A program made the position numbers and the translations under genes. This document shows positions 16,065 to 28,128 of a stretch of 64,000 nucleotides of DNA, piece after piece; positions within the stretch are counted from its first letter, which is position 1; the number at the start of each line of letters is the position of its first letter. The DNA comes from Syncephalis fuscata (Eukaryota; Zoopagomycota; Zoopagomycetes; Zoopagales; Piptocephalidaceae): positions 62,001 to 126,000 of the forward strand of contig JAHLTZ010000038.1 in assembly GCA_025786725.1 (NCBI GenBank). The letters run 5' to 3'. The notes beneath the pieces were generated by a model. It made no database searches, was not told where the DNA came from, and saw only the letters and a program-made list of their open reading frames with translations.

Positions 16065-18532
16065 ATGACTTTTCCAAACTCAAAGCAAACATTTGCCTCT
16101 ACATCTACTCCTACGCTGGGCACAATTCTTCATGTCCCAACCACTGCTGTTGTTGAACAGCCTCTCAATCTTTTAAGTAATGAAGATTTGATTTATTACA
16201 ACGTTCCAGACTTTTGGAACACTTTATCTAACGAGCATCGTGCTGCCATAGTTGCATGGATAGAAATTTGTGAAGCTGAATCCAAAGGTATGTTAAACAA
16301 TACTGAATAACTATTTAGCTAATTGATATTGTTTAGAGTGTATTTTACTAAAAATAGACGCTATATCGTTGGAGCAGACGAAAGCTGGTAATGTATAAAG
16401 ACTATATGAAACAGTAAACTAACTGTATGCACGTGTTATACAGCAACTACTCTTTAGCCGCAAAGTTTATGCCGAAGCACTGCTTCAAACTCTTAGTAGT
16501 AAGTACAATATATACTTTACTAAACCGATATTAAGTATGAGCCATCATAGGAGGATGAAACTGTTACGTGCACGGTAAGAAAATAGTCATTTAACATTTT
16601 TAATGCTAATAAATTACTTAGAATATTGGATTACCACTTTTAACGGGTTAGTTTGAATAGTTATCAACAGTTAAACTGCTAACATTTATTTAGTTAATGA
16701 AACTGAGTTGCTTGTCGGCGAGGCAACAGTAGTAACCGATGATTGCGTTATCCATATACCTGGCAATGAAAGTAAGCAACAACTAATTATTATTATTATT
16801 TCTAATCATAATTGGTAGTAATGTTTAATATTTATTTTATTAAACGTTATACCCCTATCCAAGTAGAAGACAGCTTGGAGTATGAGCAGGTAAGTTTATA
16901 AATACATTTCATATTATTGCTGTACTAACTTTATTGACACTATAGAAGATCAACACGCGATTTATGCTCATTGACAAGATCCTTGGCGAGTAAGTAACTA
17001 AACTTAACAAATTAATTAACTAACCAACTATTTATAATAGGGGATCTTTCGGCAAGGTCCACCTGGGATTTGACCGCAGCACAGGGCGGCGTGCTGCAGT
17101 CAAAGTATCACCAGCAGAGGACAACATTAGCAGCTTCATCCATGAAGTCTGCGTACTAAGCGAGGTGTGTGGCCACCCTCGCATAGTAGGATTTATCGAT
17201 GGCGAGATCACCGCCGCAAACACGTACTTAATTCTCGAGTACGCGTCGGGTGGTGATCTAATCGATTACATTTGTCTTCATGAGACACTTCCAGAGATGG
17301 AAGCAAAAAATATCTTCAAACAGCTGCTTGAAGGCATTCAAGTAAGTAATACTATAAAACTTTAATTAAAATACTAACATTTTATTAGCACCTTCACAGC
17401 AAAGATATCATCCATTGCGGTAAGTAGCTGATCTATTAATCAATATAATCACTAATCACTATTATTGTTGCTATTACTATTTAGATATCAAAGTAGGTCA
17501 TTTATCTAATATTTATAACCATTGCTAACATTTAAACAGCCTGACAACATATTGCTGTTAGATGGTCAGAGTGCTCCCAAAGTCGTTTTTTCAGACTTTG
17601 GAATGGCGCGCGTTCTTCCCCCTTCATCCGCTGTGACCACCGTCTATGGCACAGTGTCCTATATGGCACCTGAAGTGCTATTAGGATCTGAAGGGCGGGA
17701 GAAAATGCTTTCCATCGTCGAAACGATTTGCTGGCCCGCGAATCGTTTCCCTTCAACATTGCTGAATGCTGAAGGGTATGGAAAGCCTGCTGATATGTGG
17801 AGCCTGGGGGTAACGCTTCACGTAATGCTATTTGGTAAGTACAAACAAGAATAAAAATAATATACTAACTATTCTATACTATTGATTAGGCGATTGGCCC
17901 TATGCCTTTACGGACAGCAAATCTGTGTATTTAAAAAGCATGCTACAGAATTTGCCGACATTTGGCCGAGGAAGAAAAGATAGACCAAGCGAAAAAGGTA
18001 AGCTGAATACTTTTTTATTAACAATAGCTAATATATTGCAGCCATTGAGTTGATGGAAGGATTGCTTGATCTCGATGTTAAGACGCGGTTTACTGCTGAA
18101 AACGCGTTGAAATGTACCTGGTTTAACGATGAGCCAGTAGTTGCAACTACACCTGTAGCAGTAATGGCAACATCAACAACAACAACACCATCGTCATCAT
18201 CATCAACAACAACACCATCGTCATCATCATCAACAACAACACCATCGTCATCATCATCAACAACAACACCATCGTCATCATCATCAACAACAACACCATC
18301 GTCATCATCATCAACAACAACACCATCGTCATCATCATCAACAACAACACCATCGTCATCATCATCAGTGACAACAACAGCAGTACCAACAGTAGCGGCA
18401 CTGGTGCATAAGCCTTTACGACGACGACGACGCAAGTTAAAGCGTCAGTGCTACTCAAAATACAAGACGCAAGGTGTAACCAAACGGATACTTCCTTTCC
18501 GCAAGTGTCGTCTTCACAAAAAGGCATATTAA
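16065..18532 (+). CDS. Serine/threonine protein kinase, paralogue 1
   Basis: Fourteen exons, all phases consistent, 582 codons including the stop: 16065-16287, 16337-16387, 16458-16498, 16551-16574, 16622-16646, 16694-16771, 16864-16889, 16946-16989, 17041-17341, 17389-17419, 17485-17492, 17540-17834, 17890-17997, 18042-18532. Residues 1-155 form a domain shared with the paralogue at 39085; I do not recognise it, though its beta-rich end before the kinase could be a degenerate FHA domain. The kinase domain follows: GEGSFGKV loop, AVKV lysine, catalytic HCDIKPDN (cysteine replaces the HRD arginine), SDFGMA, YMAPE, then an insert of about 25 residues before YGKPADMWSLG. The tail has seven TTTPSSSSS repeats and a basic RRRRRKLKR stretch that would suit a nuclear signal. 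The domain resembles the CAMK/CHK2 group, but I do not assign an orthologue. The catalytic Lys, Asp and DFG are present, so activity is likely. Confidence 0.88.
17485..17492 (+). other. 8-nt microexon of kinase paralogue 1
   Basis: The exon atatcaaa is flanked by tttag and gtaggt. It completes the codon begun by the last G of the preceding exon, so exons 10-12 read HC-DIK-PDN. Skipping it would remove the catalytic base region and shift frame. An exon of the same length at the same codon position is found in paralogue 2 (40762-40769). Confidence 0.85.
18179..18367 (+). repeat. 27-bp coding minisatellite, seven units
   Basis: Seven tandem 27-bp units encoding TTTPSSSSS in the kinase paralogue 1 tail. 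The units are nearly identical at nucleotide level, including the single TCG within the serine run, so the array expanded recently. It is an exact multiple of three, so length change would keep frame. The antisense reading gives an Asp/Val-rich shadow ORF. Confidence 0.95.
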
Positions 18533-21257
18533 TTAAAAGGTAAAAGCTCAACAACAATCATACAAATCGCAATACTAACTATCTATATACTCAGCTGTTC
18601 CATTTCATTCGTTCATTATTTGCCTATATGTTATCAATAAATATCGCAATTACTCTTTATTTAGTATATAAACCATCGTTCTATCTTCTATAATGCGGCG
18701 ATAATTGGTATGTTTATTTTAATGATTTTTGGTGTCAAATGACTATTATTTTAATACATTCGCTATTATACTGAATCTATGTTCTATAATAAGAATAGTT
18801 CTAGGGGTAAATGACTTTATTCTCAATGCATTTATTCTTTACTATTAGTCTGTTCTATGATGTATCGACACATTGGGTAGATTGACTTATTATTTACACT
18901 CCATTTATTAATGAATTAAACTCGGCTGTTTATAAATATTGACTGACAGGCTCACATCTCACAATCTACGTCACCACATTTCCCTTTCTCTTTCTTTACA
19001 CTTGACAGCATATATCCATTACATATACTTGTACACTCATATATGCTAACTAGATAGTGTTAGTAGTTGACTGACTACTAGTTATGTACAAACACTATTT
19101 ACATTACTTCTTGCAGCACTGTTTTGTAATCTGACCTTTTTGCTAATCACTTTCATCGCTTTGATAATTAATGCTGGCACCTTTATTAGCATAGTAAGCA
19201 CATTTCTGGCTTGTTTTATGCTATGTTAAGCATATGCTATGTTTTGCTATAGATTGCCACTACAGGTCATCTGGCAACAGCTTTACTATTTCAACAGTGG
19301 CAGTGTGATCTACTACTGTCGAGCCAGCACAAGCCGCTGCCAGTACAATCTGTGGCGGCATTCTCTAGCAAAAACAGTGTATACAGTGATTCTGGCAGCA
19401 TATAGCCAGCACAGTCTTCAGGTACAGCTGCCTTATGCATACACCACCAATATTAGTATATCGAACCGCTAGTATAGTTGCTAAGTAAGTCTTCAGCGCC
19501 AGTGCAACAATGCAAGTTGCTACTGTTGCTATTACTGTATGTGCATAGCTGTCAATACGATGACTGTGGTGACTATATGCGCTGTTACTTCTCTACCAAG
19601 TTCCTTCTCTGTTTGATTCCACTGCCTGAACATTCTCGCTCAACACTGCTTCTTTCTAAACATCGGCGTTTTCAAATGCAACAACTAATGCGTCTAACAC
19701 GTTAACTTGTAGACTGTAGTATATTTAACAAATGTTGCTATTTGATCATTGTCGCTAACGGCTACAGGCTCTGTAATCTATGAACAGACATTGGTGTATA
19801 TGCTGTCGTTTGATTGCAGCGTCTTCCATAGCATCTGCTTAGTATGTAGTCAGCGGTGCTTGTACAGTGCTTTATTTACATTCTAATTATTGCACTAATT
19901 GTCCTGAGCCGGTACTGTAACTGGTGTCAATGTTTATGACGGTTGCGTTTGACAGTCTCTGACTATGTCTATCAGTCTACATCTGAAGCATTTACCGTTT
20001 CTTTGAAGCTACAGGTAAGCATTGTTATGTTTTATTAAATATGTTTATTGTGCGGACAAAGACGGTGTAGCACAAATAGCCATGTACGCTTTTATAATCG
20101 GCTGTTTACTATGGTAAGACAACTGGCGCTGCTATAATAAATATTTGCTTATTTTTACTTCAAACTACTTACCATTTAATCAACTGTTATTTTACATAGA
20201 TATTTAGGTATGCAGTGTTAGTGTTGCTGTTTGCATTCATGCACTGTGTTTTTTTCAAAAATACTAGCTTTTAAAAAGATCAAAGCTTCTTTCCTTACCG
20301 TTTATAATATGGAATATATAGATTCAAATGAATGGTCAAATAAAGTGTAAAATAATGCAATAAAGGTATAGTATGCGTATTGCACAAGCAATCAAGTAAA
20401 ATATACAAACAATACGGCGAGTAACAAATAAACGAGTTTTATCAATAAGACATGATGAGTATAGTTTAGAATAGAATGAATGGATAAAATAATAGTGAAG
20501 ATATACATAGACGATTAAGTACGATGATTGAAACTATAGCAATAAAGCTAGCGCAATAAAACACCTGTGTAAATAGGTTGTGCTCATTATATGATCAATC
20601 AATATACAATATAATAAATACAGCATAGGAATGATATGGGTGGATAGAAGGCATATGCATACTAAATACTAAATCTATAATGACGAGTATTTTAATGGCT
20701 AATGCCACTCATTGCCCAGTTCCATTTTCATTAGTATAAATATATAGTTAAACTGTTAGAGTGCTATTGCGTGTAGTCATGTAAACTCAATTGTATTAAA
20801 TTGATTTATTCAGATTGATGTTAAATGGTAAAATATTTATAAAAAGGGCCGTATTTTTAATACCTACAATCAAGGTAGATACAGTAGCATAATGAAAATC
20901 AACATAGCAACACGGTAATTATAACATGATATAGTAGTAAAGCAGCTTATACGGTAATTGATGCAGTAGCTATTAATAGTGTTGTTGTCAATATTAAGAT
21001 ATAAACGTCATATCAAATAGTCGGCATACATATACATATGCATCTAATGACACACAATAGTAATAATACTGGCATTTGTCAGTAACAGATACGAGCATAG
21101 CAACTGCTGTTTAGTAGTCTTGCAGCGTTGTCGGTAGCAGCCAGCTGACATTACTGGCAATCTATGCTAATACGCACCAACAAGATAGACATATTGGCTG
21201 CTATAGTAGCAGTTATATAGTTAAAGTAATATTATGTAATACATTTGTAAATTTATT
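18533..21257. other. Gene-poor intergenic tract with worn repeats
   Basis: No recognisable gene. Around 18715-18745 and 20320-20345 are fragments like ggtgtcaaatgac and atggtcaaat, and around 20650-20730 a block tgcatac...aaatctataatgacgagtatttt. All resemble the ends of the interspersed element, so one or two decayed copies are likely. The 19240-19700 stretch is richer in G/C but contains only short ORFs. Confidence 0.45.
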
Positions 21258-22443
21258 CTATAAAGTATCTGGTGGTAGTGTACAGGCTGGTGGATGGCCA
21301 TTAATCACTGTAATGTCGCCTCGGATCGACTTTTTTACGATAGTTGGTGTAGGTGGTGGAGGGAACTGTATTATAGTAGTAACAATGGTAAACAGTAATT
21401 ATATATGTATCGTTAGTATGTTTATTTAAATACATTGTTATTACTTACGGTGCGTCCCGGTTGATTAAAGTGAATTGCTGCCCAAGTTGGATGTTCACGT
21501 TCCAATTGCATAATCTTATCTTCTAATACTTTAAGCCGTTCGTAAATATCAATTGGTACAGATGTAGCTAATATTCAATATATGTAATATCATTCATTAG
21601 TATTATAACAATATACTCATTAATTAACTAGTTACCATATTGAACATTTAAATGCTGTTCGATATTACGGAGTCGTTCATCTACACCAGTATTGCCAACA
21701 ATAGGTTTTGACCACGGAGATGATGTTGTCGAAGTGCTGCTCGCTTTGTTCAACAAAGATGAACCAGCGACAAGTCGCGATAGTGGCTCTCCTCCATTAT
21801 CGACAACATCCAGTTTCATTTGTATAGTGCGGTTTAATTCTGTTGGATTAGTGCGTGCACTATACTCTGTATTATCTATGAATTTACAATTGCAGCTATT
21901 ATTAATATTATAATTCGTTGATAGATAAAGGTATTTGCGTAATTACACACCTTTATCTATGCTAATGGATAAGCTGCAAACTCGGTACAATTACTTTTGT
22001 CAATGTCGGCTCTTTTACGTTGCATCAATCCAAGAATGCGCTTCTCCACCTGATTAATCAATGGTATTAATACTTGGAATAATAAAATATATTATGTAAC
22101 TTACCTGTGATTTAGATTGACGAATTTGTACTTGATCTGCATCTTGTTCGGCATACTTTTTTAATACTACTGTTTCTACAATTACGCTATTAGTTTATAT
22201 TGCTATGTGGTTGCAATAATAGCGGTGTTAGATAACCGACTATCCAGCTACTTTACCGGTTAACTGTTCGTCATTCTCTGTAGACACAGAAAGTGTACGC
22301 TTTCGTACAGACGATGGTTTACCGCTTGGCCGTACTTGTCTGGCTTGTTTCTCGCTCTTTCCCCCTTGTTGCGCCTTCTCTTCCTCTTCTTCCTTTGTAA
22401 TCAGTATGGATTCTTCGTTATCGACATTGTATGATGTGTTTAA
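21258..22443 (-). CDS. MBIP-like protein (MAP3K12-binding inhibitory protein homologue)
   Basis: In animals MBIP is a subunit of the ATAC histone acetyltransferase complex and a regulator of DLK kinase. Minus-strand exons: about 22443-22257, 22175-22105, 22049-21995, 21875-21636, 21567-21449 and 21365-21258. The matched blocks are MQRKRADIDKNNTEYSART (human-like ERK...INENN...CART), VDERLRNIEQHLN, and VPIDIYERLKVLEDKIMQLE, followed by HPTWAAIHFNQPGR. The last of these appears to be a fungal form of the C-terminus. The N-terminal part is basic and glutamate-rich (SVRKRTLSVS). The 5' end is not settled: no in-frame ATG precedes the first exon, and a copy of the interspersed element begins only about 180 bp upstream, so an upstream exon may be missing or displaced. 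The fungal role is inferred only. Confidence 0.75.
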
Positions 22444-22619
22444 AAAAGAATGGTTTGGGAATGTTAAAAATGTGTGTAAAAACTACTATGCCAATTTATA
22501 CCGATATTTATGTAAGCTGTTTTACATTGAACTCCATACTTTTTCAGAAATAAGATATAGAACTCAAATTTCACTTCAATCGAATTTAATGTAAGCAATT
22601 CATTAATAGTTTAATGCAA

Positions 22620-23472
22620 TTTGGTGTTAAATAATTATTTTTAATAACAACCAGCCTATGAACATGATGCTGGATGGTGAGCGACATTGATTATCAAATA
22701 CTCATCATAGTAGATTAATTATATAGTATGCATATATCACCACAGTATGCGTTATTGCTATATATACCCATCACTTTGCTTGATTAACATTAAACCATAA
22801 CTAGTTAGCATGATCTAGTTTATTTATAAATAATCTTAATAAAACATAATTTCGTTCACGCTCATGTTGTTTGTTCTACTAATATAACTCAGTGAACAAA
22901 CTAAGTGCAATATGTCAATTTTATTAATAAAAAAGTTGGAACCATACCGACAACGGTTATAGACAGCGTATGGCCAATATATAATAAAATGATAAACGTT
23001 ATAATGAATATGCAATATTGAACGAGATTAGCAATGTTCAAGCTAATGAGCATATATGCATGAGCAGAGGACCGACATTAGTCGAATTTATTAATAATAA
23101 AGCTAAAACAAAAATAAAAGTAGTTTTGGGTAGAGGAAGACTATGCGAGTATAGAATGATATATAAAATGATAAATGTATGGTAAGAAAGTATAAAACGA
23201 TGTTGAAGTTACAGTGCATATAATGCAATGAGGGGAATGAGTGGAGTGTATTGAAACACATAAACATAGAATGGTCTAGTATATCATTATATGATATATA
23301 GTAGTATGGAATAGAATTGGAATAATATAAGACTAAGGATATATGTGTACCGGGTATATGCATATTGGATAATAAATCTATAATGATGAGTATTTAATAA
23401 TCAATGTCACTCACCACCCATCATCATGTTCAATAGATTGGTGTTATTAAATGTTAGTCATTTGACCACCAA
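22620..23472 (+). mobile_element. Interspersed inverted-end element, copy B
   Basis: About 853 bp, the same orientation as copy C (34897-35754) and reversed relative to copy A. The interior from about 22735 to 23360 is almost identical to copy C. The left end (22620-22700) has drifted, while the right end (23380-23472) is well preserved, with ttattaaatgttagtcatttgaccacc as its terminal block (two overlapping halves). No coding capacity. Confidence 0.75.
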
Positions 23473-23600
23473 GCAACAATAAATGTGATGATGTAATGAT
23501 TAAATAAAACTCGCCACTTGTCCCATGTTCAATAGATTAATGTGCAGTTCAATTGCGCGAATGTTATTAAATTTGATTATTCGATCACCAAGATTATGAT
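23473..23600 (-). repeat. Satellite module of the interspersed element
   Basis: A block of about 125 bp whose reverse complement recurs at about 34760-34896 and 42108-42245. It carries cacttgtcccatgttcaata, gttcaattgcgcgaatgtta and an outer end like the main element (gatcacca). In all three places it abuts a main-element end. It is either a second, smaller element that shares terminal sequence or the remnant of a longer composite. Confidence 0.6.
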
Positions 23601-23710
23601 TAAATTATTGATAAAAAACAGTTATATATTAGTATTAAATTAAGCATAGCATATTATGTGATTAATATATTTTATTTAACTTAATCAATAAATAACAAGG
23701 TCCATAAGCT

Positions 23711-25034
23711 CTAAAATACATCTTCATTTTCATTACCACTATTGCTGGATGAATCATCGCCGGTAGAATCTTCATCATCACTACTATCAGGCAAAGCTCT
23801 TATGACATCGCCACTGATGCACGCCAAAGCATAAGTGTGTCCTTTAGCGTTTTCAAGTAGCTGTGAAGCATCAACACTAAACGCTACAACAGCATCGCCA
23901 CCCAATGCTGCCGCGTATGCCTTCACTGAAGCATGAACTTCGGCTAGAAAGAGCCGTGTAAAACTACCAATGCCCAATGCACCCGTGTCGTAGCCAGCAT
24001 GCGACTCTTTAACAAAATGGAGAGCAACCCGGCCCAAATGTTCGATACGAGGCAACGGTAGAACACGCAACGGCGTTAATAGAATACTTCGTGGTGGTCG
24101 AGCTGATCGCCACGAGTTTAAAGCAGTCGTTACTGTTGCAGCCGTCAGTTCCGATTGCTGTGTTATACTGGGTGCTTTTCTAATCGTTGCCGCAGTTATT
24201 GTCGTTGAGCGTACTTGTTCAACTGGCCGATGTAACGCAAGGCTTGACAACAAGGCTAATGATCGATTTGATGGTGATGATTTTACGCTTACTAACGATT
24301 GTGCCATCTCTTCGTCCATTGTGAATAGATTGATGCGGTGCCTTGATTATTGCCAGCCAATTGGTTTGTACCTCTTACTGGTTCACTTAATGTTCGTTGA
24401 CTAAGTAGTGGACCGGCAATGCTGGCCAATTCTTCAGCTGCACATTTCTCATCATCTGGTAGTTGTGTCCATGGATCGACAGCTGCTGCTTGTGATGCCG
24501 GCCATATAACATGTCCATCCTCATCTCGGCTCAAATAAGATGCCGATGACCGTTGATACCGTCCTTTAGCGCCTATCGAGACTTCATCCCCGCCAGATAG
24601 AGTTGCTTCAACAGGTTGCAATACCGAGGCAATTAATTGGACTTGTACTTCGTAGGCGTGTGGTAATTGTACCATTAGTTGTATACCGCCCAATAAACAC
24701 GGTTCAAGCGTTAGTAGTCTGACCCGTAGCTCTTCATAAAGCTGTCGAATAATATTTGAAAACTGCCGATTAGGATGGTGGTCCATACTTGTAATGGCAC
24801 TCTGCTTAACAACGTGTACCAATTGAACCATTTGATAAGGCCGATCCCTAGGCGGATGTGCTAATTCACACGACAGTTTAAATGTGTCGCCAAATACTGG
24901 ATCTAGCAATACAGCCAGTAAATCTTCATCAGTGTCATCATCAATATGAACGACGGCATGGCGTCGACGAGCCTCTGCATCTAATTCATCTTCACTATCG
25001 GAACTAGATGAACTAGATGATTCTGATTCTATAA

Positions 25035-25067
<33 letters not shown>

Positions 25068-27543
25068 TTTTATTGTTATTATTGGATGGTGATGCTGATG
25101 CCAATACAGGATGAGACCATGGTGAAGAACGATATGCAATAGGTATTGCATCCATATTTGTTGTTGTTATTATTATTGCATTATTACTACTATTATCTAA
25201 TTGCTGCTGTTGCTTTTTCATTTGAAAAGCATGATCTAACGTAGCACGATTTTGTTCACTTAAAATCATAATACGGCGTTGTAATTCAAGTAAACTAATA
25301 AAATATATTAGCTATAATCCATACATCATATTCACATCAATCTTACTTGCGATCCTCCTCGTCTAATACTTCCAAATTACGAGCAATTCTTAAAGCCGGC
25401 GGTGTAGGTAGTGCTGTCAAATAATAAGCCATACCTGTAGCTACTGCTACAATTAACGAATCGCCAATGGCCAGTTCAATACGTAGACCGAATATTGCAT
25501 TCATGCCTTGAATGCGTAGCTTATAAACAAGTTGGCGATGAATGTCATATTCTATAAATGGCATGGCTTCACTAATAATGGTTGCATTTGATTCGCCTTC
25601 TTTGCGTTTCTTAGCCCGACATAAATGTGCCTGTACAAAACATCCCTCGCCTACAATATCCAATTCTGATGGCCGTTCCACTGTTGTCAATAGTATTTCT
25701 GGTACAAATCGTTTACGACAACAGCCACACTTGACATAATTCATAGTAAATGGCGATTCAGATCGATGATAAGGCAAGTGAAGCATACGACAGCCTAGTT
25801 AATTGTCAGCTGATATATTCATTGATTACTAACAACTATTTACCAGATGGCCGTTTAATACGACGTGCTTTATGAGATGGCATTGACCGTGATGCCCATG
25901 GCGCTTTATCATGCGATCCTGATGATGACATCATAGTTGAATTGGGCTCATAGGATGATTTACGTGCATGCAAAACGCCAGAATTACTGTTTATAGCGCC
26001 AGATCCGTTACCGCCGCCACTACTGCCTCTTCTTTCATTATTGCCCATAAAACTATGCGATATTGGTGAAGTAAGCTGTCCTAACATTGACCCGCCTGAG
26101 CCTAGCTCAATGATAGCCGCTGTACCGGTTACCGATAATACACATAAATCATCGTGAATGGCCGTCATTTCTGCGTATCCAATAACACTGCTACAGCCAA
26201 GTGTCCGTGCATGACCACGTATTTCTTCACGTAACTCATTCCACCACGCTTCTCTAATCGTCGGATTACCCGAATCGATCAGTTTAACTGATTTGGCCGT
26301 TACTAAACCACCCAGACGAATAATAGCACCGGGTGGAAATGTATCAACAGCAAATAGTTCTTGATCTGTTGTACGGAAAGCATAAGGTGCCAAACTGTGA
26401 TGATCCGATAATATAGAATTAGCCCGTCGATGGCGTAGTCTAGGTCGACTTGGGCCAGCTGGCGATGTAGGAAACTGGCGAGAAAAAAGTGCATTGCCGC
26501 CACTACCGCCATTCATAAGCATTTCACTATCACGACTACTCATTGAGTGCATTGAATTGACTGGACTATGTGGCTGGGATTGACCAGATGGCAGCTTTTT
26601 CATCGATGCAGTTGGTAGTTGTAGCTGCAGTGACTGGCCCGTATTTGCATCTTTGACCATAGACATTGATGGACGTGAAACAGATCCTCCATGGCTATGG
26701 CTATGCTGTTTCTCCAATGATGTTGGCGCCGATGCTGTCTCCAGTCCCAATCGCACTGCACAGCCTACTGCGCGTGCCATAATAATCCCTTCCTCCTGCT
26801 CCAGATCAAACCAATGCCGGTAGCCAGTCACAGCATTGCCACCTAAATCTAACACTTTAACACCCAGGGCACGTCTTAACCGTCCACTCAATCGAAATAA
26901 CAATCGTTGTCGTGCTTCATTAGAGGCGCGAGGTGTTCTAAAGTTGTCGCTCCAGTGATATTCAGGATCGCGTTCCGACTCGATAGCATCGACAAATCCT
27001 AGAGCCACCACTGTTGATCGGCCAAGCGGTGGCAACTGTGCTCCCGACAAGAATGCAACACCAGCCGATGAATCGTTGAACGGATTAGCATCACCAAAGA
27101 ATTGTAGCCGCACTTGGATATGCAACTCTCCCCGGGTGCCGCGTAGTGTATCATAAATGGAAACCAGCCAGATAACTGTCCAACCAGCTCCTTTGACAAT
27201 AAAGGATTCAAATCTAACATGACAACGCCAATCTATAACCTTTATGTTAAACAATGCTTGTATCTAGATATATAATAATACTGACCTCATCATTAGCCGT
27301 AATGGCATCGTAGTCAAGTACACGTAATTCTAACGGCTCGTCTTGTAAATCAGCGTCATCGCTGACTTCATAACGAAAATCTTCATTCCAGACGGGCGAC
27401 AGCGTCTTTCGCGCAATGTCTGTACGCTGCGGCTCGAATTCCGCATACCGAATCTCGACGTAAGCATCTGTCAGCTCGGATTTGCGGTCCATGACCGGTA
27501 AATCTCGTGCGGCAAGCACCTTAACCTTGAGAATACACGGCAT
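23711..27543 (-). CDS. C2 domain-containing protein 5 (C2CD5/CDP138) homologue
   Basis: In animals C2CD5 is an Akt substrate with a calcium-binding C2 domain, acting in GLUT4 vesicle insertion. Four main exons: 27543-27286, 27232-25844, 25794-25347 and 25294-23711, about 1226 residues. The N-terminal C2 domain starts MPCILKVKVLAARDLPVMDR and has the acidic loop residues (LTDAYVE, DYDAITANDE). It is followed by LSGWFP/IYDTLRGTRGELHIQV, then RTPRASNEARQRLLFRLSG. Later family blocks are CGCCRKRFVPEILLTTVE, ATIISEAMPFIEYDIHRQL, GMNAIFGLRIELAIGDSL, ALPTPPALRIA, and GALGIGSFTRLFLAEVHA with AAALGGDAVVAF. An AAT-triplet tract (25035-25080) codes for polyasparagine. Two -1 shifts are needed: near 27159 (CC run inside SGWFPIYDT) and near 24320. 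The second could instead be an intron at 24308-24378, but that lacks a good acceptor. Assignment is firm; the fungal role is inference. Confidence 0.92.
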
Positions 27544-28128
27544 TATTTATAATAAAAATATGATGCTTGAGAGAAAAATAACTTAATCGATATTATTTGT
27601 ATTCTATTGTTTATTTAGGTCAATAAATTATCTTAAATAGACTGTATTATTTTACTATTACACCAATAATATAATCAGTTACATCATTTACTTGATTTGC
27701 ATTATTATATTTGTATATTATTTTTTATTAATTTAAATATAATTTTTGTTTTGCAATTACTAATATAATACAGTTAGCTACGCCCAAGCTAGGTCTAAAT
27801 GAACAACGGTTTATACAATGTATAATCAATATATAATAAAATAACGTATATTAGAACGATATACATTGGTAAATCATAAATAACTATGAGGCTACAGTGT
27901 GTGTAATGCAATGAGTGAAGTAAATCAAGTGTATTGGAGTATATACTAAACAGAACGTGTCTAATGTATCATATAATGATATATGTATACTGAATAAAAG
28001 CGTCCATCTAGTTTTATAGATTATATCTTGAATAATAGTTACGTCATTTAGTTTCATAATTATGTTTTGAATAAAAGTTACATTTGTTAAGCAGAAAAAT
28101 AGTCAGGTACTTATTCTCTTAATCATCA
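27544..28128. other. Intergenic with a decayed element copy
   Basis: It includes the C2CD5 promoter. From about 27780 to 27995 the order of motifs (caacggttta, caatatataataaaat, tgcaatgagtg, tcatataatgatatat) follows the interior of the interspersed element, with many substitutions and gaps, so this is an old copy. Confidence 0.5.

Noticed and set aside
18179..18367. CRISPR-like regularly spaced repeat
   Set aside because: Units are directly adjacent with no unique spacers, lie in a coding exon, and the genome is eukaryotic.
18028..18557. Long minus-strand ORFs of Asp/Val or Leu/Met repeats opposite the kinase tail
   Set aside because: They are antisense readings of the 27-bp coding minisatellite; the plus-strand gene has a full splice structure and conserved domains.
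22406..22594. Plus-strand ORF opposite the 5' part of the MBIP-like gene
   Set aside because: It overlaps the basic/glutamate-rich minus-strand exon and shows only low-complexity sequence.
24308..24378. A 71-nt intron in the last C2CD5 exon
   Set aside because: Phase would work, but the acceptor gaagag has no pyrimidine tract and is unlike other introns here. A missing A in CAATGG is simpler. Not fully excluded.
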